DNA of 64,000 nucleotides from Streptomyces sp. NBC_00271. Lineage in GTDB: Bacteria > Actinomycetota > Actinomycetes > Streptomycetales > Streptomycetaceae. Shown here piece by piece: positions 34,856 through 43,131 of the stretch. Numbering within the stretch: the stretch's first letter is position 1; every line of letters begins with the position of its first letter. The notes below the pieces were generated by a model. The model had not been told where the DNA came from. It did no database searches and saw only the letters and a list, made by a program, of their open reading frames with translations. Where the stretch lies: positions 9,672,001-9,736,000 of the forward strand of contig NZ_CP108070.1 of the NCBI RefSeq assembly GCF_036178845.1, read 5' to 3'. The position numbers were made by a program, and so were the translations under genes.

Positions 34856-35272
34856 TCAGCAGGTGCCCCGCATCAGCTCCTCCAGGTCGTGGTCCAGGTC
34901 GACCTGGAGATGCTCGAGTCCGACGGGCACCAGTTCGGTCGTGAGCTGGAGGAACTTCCGCACCTCGCCCGAGCGCACATGCACCACGGCGGTGCCCTCG
35001 GGGGCGTGGAACTCCAGAACGGTGCGGTCGTAGCCGTACGGCCGCACCCGTACGTCGCCGTACCCCACGGAGTCCTCCATGCCGGACGCGAGCAGCTCGC
35101 GCGCGAACGTCCAGCAGACCTCCACGCCCTCCAGCGTGGCCGGGGCGGGGAAGGTCATACGGACGGCGAAGGGGTCGCTCCGGTCGTAGTGGAGCGTTGC
35201 GGGAATGCTCGGCATCCGCGGGGCGGCGGCGACGAGGCGGGCCTCTACGGGCTGCTCGATGACGGTGGACAA
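34856..35272 (-). CDS. ssgD: SsgA-like sporulation/cell division protein, SsgD-like
   Basis: A 138-residue SALP, a family confined to morphologically complex actinomycetes where it guides septum and wall synthesis. The family pattern is clear: PATLHYDRSDPFAVRMTF, VCWTFARELLASGM, GDVRVRPYGYDRTVLEFHAPEGTA, and a C-terminal EHLQVDLDHDLEELM. The sequence is like SsgD as I recall it, a protein linked to lateral wall integrity. No ATG fits; the TTG at 35272 has a GGGAG site at 8 bases and starts the conserved part. Confidence 0.8.
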   Translation of the reverse strand: MSTVIEQPVEARLVAAAPRMPSIPATLHYDRSDPFAVRMTFPAPATLEGVEVCWTFARELLASGMEDSVGYGDVRVRPYGYDRTVLEFHAPEGTAVVHVRSGEVRKFLQLTTELVPVGLEHLQVDLDHDLEELMRGTC

Positions 35273-35530
35273 CGCCTTGCTCCCTTGTGACGGCTGGACG
35301 AACTCCGGGCGGATGAGGCCAGGCAATGTATGAGACGACGGAATGAGCCATTCAGTGCACCTGAAACCCAAGTGACCTCTGTCACCGAGTTCATTCACCT
35401 CGGTGACACGTAGTGATCCATTTCTCGTTCCGACATGCCCGCGATACCGGAGAGGACACCAACCGGGGCCCCCGGGTTCCCGCCGAGGCCATCTGGACGG
35501 CGCCAGGGGAGTGGACTAGCTTCGCCCGCC

Positions 35531-36619
35531 ATGAGGGGCTTGGGGAAGTCGAGACGTACGAGTCGGGCGGTCACCGTGGGACTGTGCGCGGCGGCGTTCG
35601 CCGCCGCGCTGACGGCGGCGCCCGCGCAGGCACACGAGGCGGGGAAGGCGGCCCACTGGGCGCTCAAGGACAGCGGCAGCGACGTTCGTTTCCGTGGACT
35701 GTCGGCCGTCAGCCGGGACACCGCCTGGGTGGCCGGCGCCAAGGGCACCGTCCTGCGCACCGCCGACGGCGGCGCGAGCTGGCGGAACGTCTCGCCGCCC
35801 GGCGCCGCCGACCTGGAGTTCCGCGACATCGAGGCGTTCGACGCGCGGCGCGCGGTGGTCCTCGCCATCGGTGAGGGCGAGGCCTCCCGGGTCTTCAGGA
35901 CCGACGACGGCGGCGCGACCTGGACCGAGTCCTTCCGCAACACCGACGCGAAGGCCTTCTACGACTGTCTGACCTTCTTCGACCGGCGCCACGGCCTCGC
36001 GATGAGCGACCCCGTGGACGGCAGGTTCCGCATCCTGTCCACCAGCGACGGCGGACGGTCCTGGAAGGTGCTGCCCAGCGACGGCATGCCCGCCGCGCAG
36101 GACGGCGAGGCGGGCTTCGCCGCCAGTGGACAGTGCCTCGTGAGCGCGGGATCGCACGATGCCTGGCTGGCCACCGGCGGGGGCGCACACGCGCGTGTGC
36201 TGCATTCCACCGACCGGGGACTGACCTGGAAAGCGGCCGAGACGCCGATCCCGGCGGGCGACCCGGCGCGTGGCGTCTTCGCCCTCGCCTTCCGGGACCG
36301 CGCCCACGGCCTCGCGGTCGGCGGCGACTACCGCGCCGACCAGGCATCGCCCCAGGCGGCCGCACTCAGCCCCGACGGCGGCCGCACCTGGACCCCCGCC
36401 GCCCAGCCGCCGCCCGCCTACCGGTCCGGTGTCGCCTGGCTCCCGCACAGCCGCAGCTCCGCGCTCGCGGTCGGCCCGACCGGTACCGACCTCACGACCG
36501 ACGGCGGCCGCACCTGGCGCACCCTCGACACCGGCTCGTACGACACCGTGGACTGCACCCCCGACCTGGGCTGCTGGGCGTCCGGGGAGAAGGGCCGGGT
36601 GGCACGTCTGGAGCGCTGA
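35531..36619 (+). CDS. secreted BNR/Ycf48-like beta-propeller protein
   Basis: A 362-residue exported protein. A Sec signal peptide (SRRTSRAVTVGLCAAAFAAALTAAPAQA, cleavage after AQA) precedes a propeller with repeated Asp-box turns: TADGGASW, TDDGGATW, TSDGGRSW, STDRGLTW, SPDGGRTW, TTDGGRTW, six in all, spaced 45-70 residues. The pattern matches sialidase-like/Ycf48 propellers, but no sialidase catalytic Arg triad is evident, so an extracellular binding role is likely. Lack of a ribosome site and a TAGCTT box ~10 bases upstream hint at leaderless translation. Confidence 0.82.
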   Translation: MRGLGKSRRTSRAVTVGLCAAAFAAALTAAPAQAHEAGKAAHWALKDSGSDVRFRGLSAVSRDTAWVAGAKGTVLRTADGGASWRNVSPPGAADLEFRDIEAFDARRAVVLAIGEGEASRVFRTDDGGATWTESFRNTDAKAFYDCLTFFDRRHGLAMSDPVDGRFRILSTSDGGRSWKVLPSDGMPAAQDGEAGFAASGQCLVSAGSHDAWLATGGGAHARVLHSTDRGLTWKAAETPIPAGDPARGVFALAFRDRAHGLAVGGDYRADQASPQAAALSPDGGRTWTPAAQPPPAYRSGVAWLPHSRSSALAVGPTGTDLTTDGGRTWRTLDTGSYDTVDCTPDLGCWASGEKGRVARLER

Positions 36620-36705
36620 CTCGCCGCGTGCCCCGCGGCGAGCGGGGTACCCGTGTCGCCGACGCGCAAGCAAGCGATCGGCGACACGGAAGGAAGTGAG
36701 CCGCC

Positions 36706-37032
36706 ATGCCCCGTGGCTCCAGTCCCAAGCGGGAACGCCAGTACGAGCACATCAAGGAGAGCGCTCTCGACCGGGGAGAGAGCAGGGAGCGCGCCGAGGA
36801 GATCGCCGCGCGCACCGTCAACAAGGAGCGCGCCCGGGCCGGCGAGTCGAAGACCGCGAGCCGCACGTCCACCGAGGACATCTCCTCCGGCAGGCGCGGC
36901 GGCCTGCGCTCCCACCAGGGCGCCCAGGGCCCCACGTACGACCAGCTGTACGAGGAGGCCAAGCGCCGCGACATCCACGGCCGGTCGGACATGAACAAGG
37001 AGGAGCTGAGGCGCGCTCTGGGCGACAAGTGA
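36706..37032 (+). CDS. small basic protein with SAP/Rho-N-like C-terminus
   Basis: A 108-residue, highly charged protein. The N-terminal half is basic helical (RERQYEHIKESALDRGES), the C-terminal ~35 residues (TYDQLYEEAKRRDIHGRSDMNKEELRRALG) look like a Rho-N/SAP helix-extended-loop-helix that binds nucleic acid. Similar Streptomyces proteins are often labelled plasmid stabilisation protein, without functional proof that I know. Strong AGGAAG site before the ATG. Confidence 0.75.
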   Translation: MPRGSSPKRERQYEHIKESALDRGESRERAEEIAARTVNKERARAGESKTASRTSTEDISSGRRGGLRSHQGAQGPTYDQLYEEAKRRDIHGRSDMNKEELRRALGDK

Positions 37033-37065
37033 CCGCCCCAAGGCCTCTTCCGGTGTTGTGGGCTC

Positions 37066-37281
37066 AGGGCCTGTCCGGCGGATCATGCCGCAGACGCGGG
37101 GCTTGGCACGCCCTCGCCCAGGCTCTTCGAGCAGGGGGTGCCCCCAGCGGCGTTGTCGTCGGTCGCCATGGCTCCGCCATGACTCCCTCCTCCGCCTTGC
37201 AGCTGCACGCACCAGACCCCGCTCACCTGCACTTATAAGGCGCCGTTACTTTCCTCCGACCTGATCCGCCGGACAGGCCCT
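37066..37281. mobile_element. MITE-like element, 216 bp with perfect 20-bp terminal inverted repeats
   Basis: Left end AGGGCCTGTCCGGCGGATCA (37066-37085) is the exact reverse complement of the right end (37262-37281). The inside contains short palindromes, e.g. GGGGGTGCCCCC, and no reading frame of note. This sequence resembles a dispersed non-autonomous element common in Streptomyces. No target duplication is obvious. Fragments with the same end occur at 38247-38281 and perhaps 19297-19312. Its right end supplies the first base of the TAGGCT -10 box of endonuclease V. Confidence 0.8.
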
Positions 37282-37296
37282 AGGCTCGTCGGCACC

Positions 37297-38031
37297 ATGA
37301 ACATCTCGTCGAACACCGTACCGATTCCCGCGGGTTGGCCCGCGACCGAGGAGCAGGCCCGCGCCGTGCAGGACGAACTGCGGGGGCGCGTGGTGCTCGA
37401 CGAACCCGGGCCGCCGCCCGGCACCGGCAGAGTGACGGGCGTGGATGTGGCGTACGACGACGAGCGGGACGTCGTCGTGGCCGCGGCCGTCGTGCTCGAC
37501 GCGGCGACCCTCGCCGTCGTCGCCGAGGCCACCGCGGTCGGACAGGTCTCCTTCCCCTACGTCCCCGGACTGCTCGCCTTCCGCGAGATCCCGACCGTGC
37601 TGGCCGTGCTCGACGCGCTGCCGTGCCCGCCGGGTCTCGTGGTCTGCGACGGCTACGGTCTCGCCCACCCCCGCCGTTTCGGCCTCGCCAGCCACCTCGG
37701 CGTACTCACCGGGCTCCCCACGATCGGGGTGGCCAAGAACCCGTTCACCTTCTCCTACGAGGAGCCCGGCGCCCGGCGCGGCAGCGCCTCCCCGCTGCTC
37801 GCGGGCGAACCGACGGGCCCGGAGGAGGTCGGTCGGGCACTGCGCACCCAGGACGGCGTCAAGCCGGTCTTCGTCTCGGTCGGCCACCGGGTGAGCCTCG
37901 ACAACGCCTGCGCGCACACCCTCGCGCTCACCCCGAAGTACCGCCTCCCGCAGACCACCCGAAGCGCGGACTCCCTGTGCCGACGGGCCCTGAAGGAGAC
38001 AACTCCCTCAGGAGCCTCACCCGTTGACTGA
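37297..38031 (+). CDS. nfi: endonuclease V (deoxyinosine 3' endonuclease)
   Basis: A 244-residue repair nuclease that nicks the second phosphodiester bond 3' of deoxyinosine. Motifs: TGVDVAYDD with the catalytic Asp, VSFPYVPGLLAFREIP with a catalytic Glu, VCDGYGLAHPRRFGLASHLG with another Asp, and GVAKNPF. The message is probably leaderless: a TAGGCT -10 box at 37281-37286 is only 10 bases before the ATG, with no ribosome site. That box straddles the end of the MITE-like element. Confidence 0.92.
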   Translation: MNISSNTVPIPAGWPATEEQARAVQDELRGRVVLDEPGPPPGTGRVTGVDVAYDDERDVVVAAAVVLDAATLAVVAEATAVGQVSFPYVPGLLAFREIPTVLAVLDALPCPPGLVVCDGYGLAHPRRFGLASHLGVLTGLPTIGVAKNPFTFSYEEPGARRGSASPLLAGEPTGPEEVGRALRTQDGVKPVFVSVGHRVSLDNACAHTLALTPKYRLPQTTRSADSLCRRALKETTPSGASPVD

Positions 38032-38106
38032 GTACGTGCCCTGAGTACGTGTTCTGAGTACCCGTACGGATGCGGGGGCGCCGTCATGATCGGCAGGCTG
38101 TTGCGC

Positions 38107-38253
38107 ATGACGACGCACCGTTCCCCGAAGCCCGCCACCGGCGCCACCCAGCCCGTCGAGCGCACCGTGATGGCCGCGCTGGTCCTCTCCGTCCTCGCCG
38201 GGGTCGGCTGGATCGGCGGGATGATCTACACGGTGCTGGGCTGGCCCCTCTAG
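38107..38253 (+). CDS. 48-residue single-pass membrane protein
   Basis: A short frame encoding a basic N-terminus (MTTHRSPKPATGATQPVERT) and one hydrophobic helix (about residues 21-46, VMAALVLSVLAGVGWIGG...). Codon usage follows Streptomyces G/C third-position preference. The TAG stop is inside a long palindrome (38247-38281). Small proteins of this kind downstream of nfi are plausible but I cannot name a family. Confidence 0.55.
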   Translation: MTTHRSPKPATGATQPVERTVMAALVLSVLAGVGWIGGMIYTVLGWPL

Positions 38254-38281
38254 GGCCTGTCCGCCGGACAGGGCCTAGAGG
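38247..38281. terminator. long palindrome, bidirectional terminator and/or remnant of the MITE-like end
   Basis: Arms of 16 bp (38247-38262 and 38266-38281) with one mismatch and a 3-base loop. Each arm carries AGGGCCTGTCC or its near-complement, the same terminus as the element at 37066. It lies between converging genes (stops at 38253 and 38296), so it would terminate both; two fused element ends may be its origin. Confidence 0.65.
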
Positions 38282-38295
38282 ACTTCAGGACGGCC

Positions 38296-39468
38296 CTACC
38301 GGGACGCGGCCACCCGGAACGTGATCCCCGCCCCGCGCAGCCGCTCGATGAGCGCGTCGCCCATCGCCACCGCCGTCGTGACCTGTCCGGCCGTTTCCGG
38401 CAGGTCGTCGAAGGCGAGCGACAGCGCGGACTCCGCGAACATCTTGGCGGTCTCGCCGTAGCCGGGGTCGCCGCCCGCGACCTCCGTGAACACGCGGCGC
38501 CCGCCGCCCTCGCCCACGAATCGCACCGAGAACCAGCTCTTCGCCCGCCGCGCGGCACTGGGCCCCTCGCCCGGCTTGATCCGGTCGGACAGCCAGCGTC
38601 GCGCGGGCGGCACCTGGGCCGCGGCGAACACCGCGCCGACGGCCGTGACCCCGCCCAGCGCGACCGGCAGCCGTTCGACGGCCGCGTAGTGGCGGTAGCG
38701 GAAGTCGGGCCCGTAGCGCTCCAGCACGCGCGCCGAACGCTGCACGATCTGGGCGTCGATGGTGGGCAGCGGCAGCGCCCATGCCCCGACCTCCTTGGCG
38801 AACCGCGGCGTGCTCAGCGGGGCGTATGCCCGCCGTCCGACCAGCCGTGGTTCGTGCCGCCCGCGATCCCGCGCCGCGGCCAGGATGTGCCGCCCGCGCG
38901 CGAACTGGGTGAGCGCGGAGGCGAACGTGCCGCCCGAGAACATCGCCTGGGCGCGGACGAAACCGTCGACCCGCAGCGGCACGTCCTCGGGCAGCTGCCG
39001 CACCGTGAAGTAGGCGCCCAGGTCGTGCGGAATCGAGTCGAAGCCGCAGGCGTGCACCAGGCGGGCCCCGGTCTCCCGCGCCCGTGCGTCGTGCCGGACG
39101 TACATCAGGTCCACGAACTCGGGTTCGCCGGTGAGGTCCAGATAGTCGGTGCCCGCGTCGGCGCAGGCGGCGACCAGCTCCTCGCCGTGCAGTATGTACG
39201 GCCCGACGGTCGTCGCCACCACGCGCGCGCCGCGGGCCAGGTCGCGCAGCGACGCCGGATCGGCGACATCCGCCAGGAGCACGTCGGGGGCGCCGGACAG
39301 CCGCTCCCGCAGCCGCGCCAGCTTTTCCTCGTCGCGGCCCGCGATCGCCCAGCGCAGCCCCTCGGGCGCGTGGGCGGCGAGGTACTCCGCGGTGAGGGCC
39401 CCGACGAACCCGGTGGCTCCGAAGAGCACGATGTCGTACGTGCGAGCCGTCCCGTTCAGCCTGCTCAT
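38296..39468 (-). CDS. saccharopine-dehydrogenase-like NAD(P)-dependent reductase
   Basis: A 390-residue protein with an N-terminal Rossmann domain (YDIVLFGATGFVGALTAEYLA, residues ~11-32) and the saccharopine-dehydrogenase-like pattern VVATTVGPYILHGEELVAACADAGTDYLDLTGE. Related actinobacterial proteins include trans-acting enoyl reductases of lipid synthesis, so a lipid-modifying reductase is possible, but lysine metabolism is unlikely in this context. ATG 39468 follows GGGGTG. Divergent from the acyl-CoA operon. Confidence 0.82.
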   Translation of the reverse strand: MSRLNGTARTYDIVLFGATGFVGALTAEYLAAHAPEGLRWAIAGRDEEKLARLRERLSGAPDVLLADVADPASLRDLARGARVVATTVGPYILHGEELVAACADAGTDYLDLTGEPEFVDLMYVRHDARARETGARLVHACGFDSIPHDLGAYFTVRQLPEDVPLRVDGFVRAQAMFSGGTFASALTQFARGRHILAAARDRGRHEPRLVGRRAYAPLSTPRFAKEVGAWALPLPTIDAQIVQRSARVLERYGPDFRYRHYAAVERLPVALGGVTAVGAVFAAAQVPPARRWLSDRIKPGEGPSAARRAKSWFSVRFVGEGGGRRVFTEVAGGDPGYGETAKMFAESALSLAFDDLPETAGQVTTAVAMGDALIERLRGAGITFRVAASR

Positions 39469-39670
39469 GACACCCCATCTGTCGTGCGCGAAGCGCCGTT
39501 GTCGGTGGCTGAGGCTAGCGTGAGGTACGAGCGGCCGAACGACGAGGTCGACATAGAGGTCGGAGGTGGCCGTGGCCGTGCAGGGGAACGCACGCCGGCC
39601 CTGCGCCGGCATACGTCGCTGACGTGCCCTGTTTCATGCCCTTTCGGCATGATCCGACACCCGGGATTTA

Positions 39671-39684
39671 ACTAAGCGCTTGCT
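39671..39684. promoter_or_regulatory. operator-like box ACTAAGCGCTTGCT
   Basis: Centre AAGCGCTT (39674-39681) is a perfect palindrome; boxes of this form are typical for TetR regulators of acyl-CoA degradation in actinobacteria. It lies 81 bases upstream of the operon's first start codon, near where RNA polymerase would bind. Confidence 0.55.
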
Positions 39685-39725
39685 CGCTGGGGGCTTGCCC
39701 GGCGTGGAACACGTTCTTAACATCT

Positions 39726-39740
39726 CTGATGTCACATCAG
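39726..39740. promoter_or_regulatory. 15-bp perfect palindrome before the acyl-CoA operon
   Basis: CTGATGTCACATCAG, arms of 7 around one central base, 24 bases before the ATG at 39765. Distinct from the AAGCGCTT box upstream, so two regulators may act here. Confidence 0.5.
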
Positions 39741-39764
39741 TGGTGTCACAGTGCTGGGGGCTCG

Positions 39765-40931
39765 ATGGCAGTAGCAGGGACGCCGGCGTACGGCCCGCTG
39801 GCCGGAGTGCGCGTGGTGGAGCTGGCGGGCATCGGCCCCGGCCCGTTCGCCGCCATGCTCCTCGCCGACCTCGGCGCGGACGTCGTCCGCGTGGACCGGC
39901 CCGGCGGCACGGGGCTCGCCGTCGACCCGGAGTACGACATCACCAACCGCAACAAGCGGTCGGTCGTGATCGACCTGAAGGCCGAGGACGGTCCCGCCCG
40001 CGTCCTCGATCTGGTCGAACGCGCGGACATCCTCGTCGAGGGCTACCGCCCCGGCGTCGCCGAGCGCCTCGGGGTCGGCCCCGAGACCTGTCACGCCCGC
40101 AACCCCCGGCTCGTCTACGGCCGGATGACCGGCTGGGGCCAGCAGGGCCCGCTCGCCTCGCGTGCCGGGCACGACATCGCGTACATCGCGCTCACCGGCA
40201 CCCTCGGCATGATCGGCAGGCCGGACGAGCCGCCCACGGTCCCCGCGAACCTCGTCGGCGACTACGCGGGCGGCTCGCTCTATCTCGTCGTCGGCGTCCT
40301 CGCCGCGCTCCACCACGCACGCGCCACCGGCGCCGGGCAGGTCGTGGACACGGCGATCGTCGACGGCGCCGCGCACCTCGCCTCGATGATCCACGGCATG
40401 CTCGCCGCGGGCGGCTGGCAGGACCGGCGCGGCGCCAACCTCCTGGACGGCGGCTGCCCGTACTACGGCACGTACGAGACGGCCGACGGGAAGTACATGG
40501 CGGTGGGCGCCCTGGAGCGGCAGTTCTACGCCGAGTTCGTGGAACTGCTCGGCATCGAGGAGTACGCGGACGCCCGCAAGGACCTGGCCCGCTGGGGCGA
40601 GCTGCGCGAGGCGGTCGCCGCCCGCTTCAAGACCCGCACCAGGGACGAGTGGACCGCGGTCTTCGAGGGCTCCGACGCCTGCGTGGCCCCCGTCCTGTCG
40701 CTGCGGGAGGCCCCGGCCCACCCCCACCTCGCCGCCCGCGGCACCTTCACCGACCACGGCGGCATCACCCAGCCCGCCCCCGCGCCCCGCTTCTCCCTGA
40801 CCCGCACATCCGTCCGCACCGGCCCCGCGCTGCCGGGCGCCGACACCGCGGACGTGGCCCGCGACTGGGACGTACCACGGCTGACGCGGCACGACCTCGT
40901 GAAGGACGACTCGATGAAGGACGGCGACTGA
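39765..40931 (+). CDS. CaiB/BaiF family III CoA-transferase, alpha-methylacyl-CoA racemase-like
   Basis: A 388-residue family III enzyme. Hallmarks are PLAGVRVVELAGIGPGPFAAMLLADLGADVVRVDRPGG, NRNKRSVVIDLK and GRMTGWGQQGP, with His and Asp residues in AGHDIAYIALTG typical of alpha-methylacyl-CoA racemases, which interconvert 2R/2S methyl-branched acyl-CoAs. In this operon that would prepare branched acyl-CoAs for beta-oxidation. The ATG follows GGGGG, and its TGA overlaps the next start. Confidence 0.88.
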   Translation: MAVAGTPAYGPLAGVRVVELAGIGPGPFAAMLLADLGADVVRVDRPGGTGLAVDPEYDITNRNKRSVVIDLKAEDGPARVLDLVERADILVEGYRPGVAERLGVGPETCHARNPRLVYGRMTGWGQQGPLASRAGHDIAYIALTGTLGMIGRPDEPPTVPANLVGDYAGGSLYLVVGVLAALHHARATGAGQVVDTAIVDGAAHLASMIHGMLAAGGWQDRRGANLLDGGCPYYGTYETADGKYMAVGALERQFYAEFVELLGIEEYADARKDLARWGELREAVAARFKTRTRDEWTAVFEGSDACVAPVLSLREAPAHPHLAARGTFTDHGGITQPAPAPRFSLTRTSVRTGPALPGADTADVARDWDVPRLTRHDLVKDDSMKDGD

Positions 40932-41944
40932 TGGAGCTCTCCCTCCCGCTCGACTACGCGGGCGACCCCCGGCAGGCCGCCGACGAGGTGGCCGCCCTGG
41001 AGTCCGCGGGTCTGGACGCCGTCTGGGTCGCGGAGGCCTACGGCTTCGACGCGCCCACGATCATGGGCTATCTGGCCGCCCGCACCGAGCGCATGAAGAT
41101 CGGCTCCGGGATCCTCAACGTCTACTCGCGCACTCCGGCGCTCCTCGCGCAGACCGCCGCCGGACTCGACGCGATCTCGGGCGGCCGCGCCATGCTGGGG
41201 CTCGGTGCCTCGGGCCCGCAGGTCGTCGAGGGCTGGCACGGGAAGGCGTACGACAAGCCGCTGGGCCGCACCCGCGAGGCCATCGAGCTGACCCGCCGCA
41301 TCCTGCGCCGCGAGGTCATCGACCACCACGGCATCACCGACATGCCCCGCCCCGGCGGCCTGGGCAAGCCCCTGAAGCTCCTCACCAAGCCGGTGCGCCC
41401 CGACATCCCGCTGTACGTGGCCTCCCTGGGCCCCGCCAACGTCCGGATGACCGCCGAACTCGCCGACGGCTGGCTGCCCACGCTCTTCATCCCGGAGAAG
41501 GCCCACCAGGTGTGGGGCGGCCCCCTCGCGGAGGGCGCCGCACTGCGGGACCCGGCGCTCGGCCCGCTGCGGACCGTCGCGGGCGGCCTGCTCGCCATCG
41601 GCGAGGACGCGGCGGCCGTACGGGAGCTCGCGCGCCCCAAAATCGCCCTCTACGTAGGCGGCATGGGCGCCCCCGGCAAGAACTTCTACAACGACCTCGC
41701 GGTGGCCTACGGCTACGAGAAGGAGGCCCGGCTCATCCAGGAGCTGTACCTCTCCGGTCGGAAGAAGGAGGCCGAGGCCGCCGTACCGGCCGAGTTCTGC
41801 GAGCTGATCTCGCTGTGCGGGCCGGAGAGCTATGTGCGCGAGCGTGTCGAGGCCTTCCGGGAGGCCGGGGTCGACATGCTCAACATCACTCCCGTGGGGC
41901 CGGAGCCGGCCCGGCTGGTCGAGACCGTCAAGAGCTGGCTCTAG
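40931..41944 (+). CDS. LLM-class (F420-dependent) oxidoreductase
   Basis: A 337-residue luciferase-like TIM-barrel. Typical elements: AADEVAALESAGLDAVWVAEAYGFDA, KIGSGILNVYSRTPALLAQTAAGLDAISGGRAMLGLGASGP, PLYVASLGPANVRMTAELADGWLP. Such proteins mostly use F420 in actinomycetes. It is fused by TGATG overlap to the CaiB-like gene, so an oxidoreductive step on an acyl-CoA or fatty acid is inferred. Confidence 0.87.
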   Translation: MELSLPLDYAGDPRQAADEVAALESAGLDAVWVAEAYGFDAPTIMGYLAARTERMKIGSGILNVYSRTPALLAQTAAGLDAISGGRAMLGLGASGPQVVEGWHGKAYDKPLGRTREAIELTRRILRREVIDHHGITDMPRPGGLGKPLKLLTKPVRPDIPLYVASLGPANVRMTAELADGWLPTLFIPEKAHQVWGGPLAEGAALRDPALGPLRTVAGGLLAIGEDAAAVRELARPKIALYVGGMGAPGKNFYNDLAVAYGYEKEARLIQELYLSGRKKEAEAAVPAEFCELISLCGPESYVRERVEAFREAGVDMLNITPVGPEPARLVETVKSWL

Positions 41945-41958
41945 GAGGGCATTCGCGC

Positions 41959-43101
41959 ATGAAGCGGCAGATTTTCGGCGCCGAGCACGACGCGTTCCGG
42001 GAGACCGTGCGCACCTTCCTCGCCAAGGAGGTGACGCCGTACTACGAACAGTGGGAGAAGGACGGCATCGTCTCGCGCGAGGCCTGGCGCGCCGCCGGGA
42101 AACAGGGGCTGCTCGGCCTCGCCGTACCGGAGGCGTACGGAGGCGGCGGCAACGCCGACTTCCGTTACAGCGCCGTACTCGCCGAGGAGTTCACGCGCGC
42201 GGGGGCCGCCGGTCTTGCCCTCGGGCTGCACAACGACATCATCGGGCCGTATCTGACGGACCTGGCCACCGAGGAGCAGAAGCGGCGCTGGCTGCCCGGG
42301 TTCTGCGACGGTTCGCTCATCACGGCGATCGCGATGACCGAGCCGGGCGCCGGATCCGACCTCCAGGGCATCAGGACGCACGCCGAGGACCGGGGCGACC
42401 ACTGGCTGCTCAACGGCTCCAAGACCTTCATCTCGAACGGGATCCTCGCCGACCTGGTGATCGTCGTCGCGAAGACGACCCCGGAGGGCGGCGCCCACGG
42501 TCTGTCTCTGCTCGTCGTCGAGCGCGGCATGGCAGGCTTCGAGCGTGGCCGCAATCTCGACAAGATCGGGCAGAAGGCGCAGGACACGGCCGAGCTGTTC
42601 TTCCACGACGTACGCGTCCCCAAGGAGAACCTGCTCGGGGAGCTCAACGGCGCCTTCGTGCACCTCATGACGAACCTCGCGCAGGAACGCATGGGCATCG
42701 CCGTCGCCGGGATCGCGGCGGCCGAGTACCTGCTGGAGATCACCACCCAGTACGTCAAGGAGCGCGAGGCCTTCGGACGCCCGCTGTCCAAGCTCCAGCA
42801 CATCCGCTTCGAGATAGCCGAGATGGCGACCGAGTGCGCCGTCACCCGTACGTTCCTCGACCGCTGCGTCGTCGACCACACGAACGGCGAACTCGACGCC
42901 GTGCACGCCTCGATGGCCAAGTGGTGGGCCACCGAACTGCAAAAACGCGTCGCGGACCGCTGCCTCCAGCTGCACGGCGGCTACGGCTACATGACGGAGT
43001 ACCGCGTCGCCAGGGCCTTCATCGACGGCCGCATCCAGACCATCTACGGCGGGACCACAGAGATCATGAAGGAGATCATCGGCCGCTCCCTGCTCGGCTG
43101 A
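41959..43101 (+). CDS. acyl-CoA dehydrogenase
   Basis: A 380-residue FAD enzyme for the first oxidation of acyl-CoA. Signatures: AMTEPGAGSDLQGIRT and QLHGGYGYMTEYRVARAFIDGRIQTIYGGTTEIMKEIIGR; the catalytic Glu position in IYGGTTEI is kept. The start ATG follows AGGAGGGC, 14 bases after the LLM gene. Confidence 0.93.
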   Translation: MKRQIFGAEHDAFRETVRTFLAKEVTPYYEQWEKDGIVSREAWRAAGKQGLLGLAVPEAYGGGGNADFRYSAVLAEEFTRAGAAGLALGLHNDIIGPYLTDLATEEQKRRWLPGFCDGSLITAIAMTEPGAGSDLQGIRTHAEDRGDHWLLNGSKTFISNGILADLVIVVAKTTPEGGAHGLSLLVVERGMAGFERGRNLDKIGQKAQDTAELFFHDVRVPKENLLGELNGAFVHLMTNLAQERMGIAVAGIAAAEYLLEITTQYVKEREAFGRPLSKLQHIRFEIAEMATECAVTRTFLDRCVVDHTNGELDAVHASMAKWWATELQKRVADRCLQLHGGYGYMTEYRVARAFIDGRIQTIYGGTTEIMKEIIGRSLLG

Positions 43102-43131
43102 TCCTCCGCACCCTCCCCGAAAGGCTTATCA

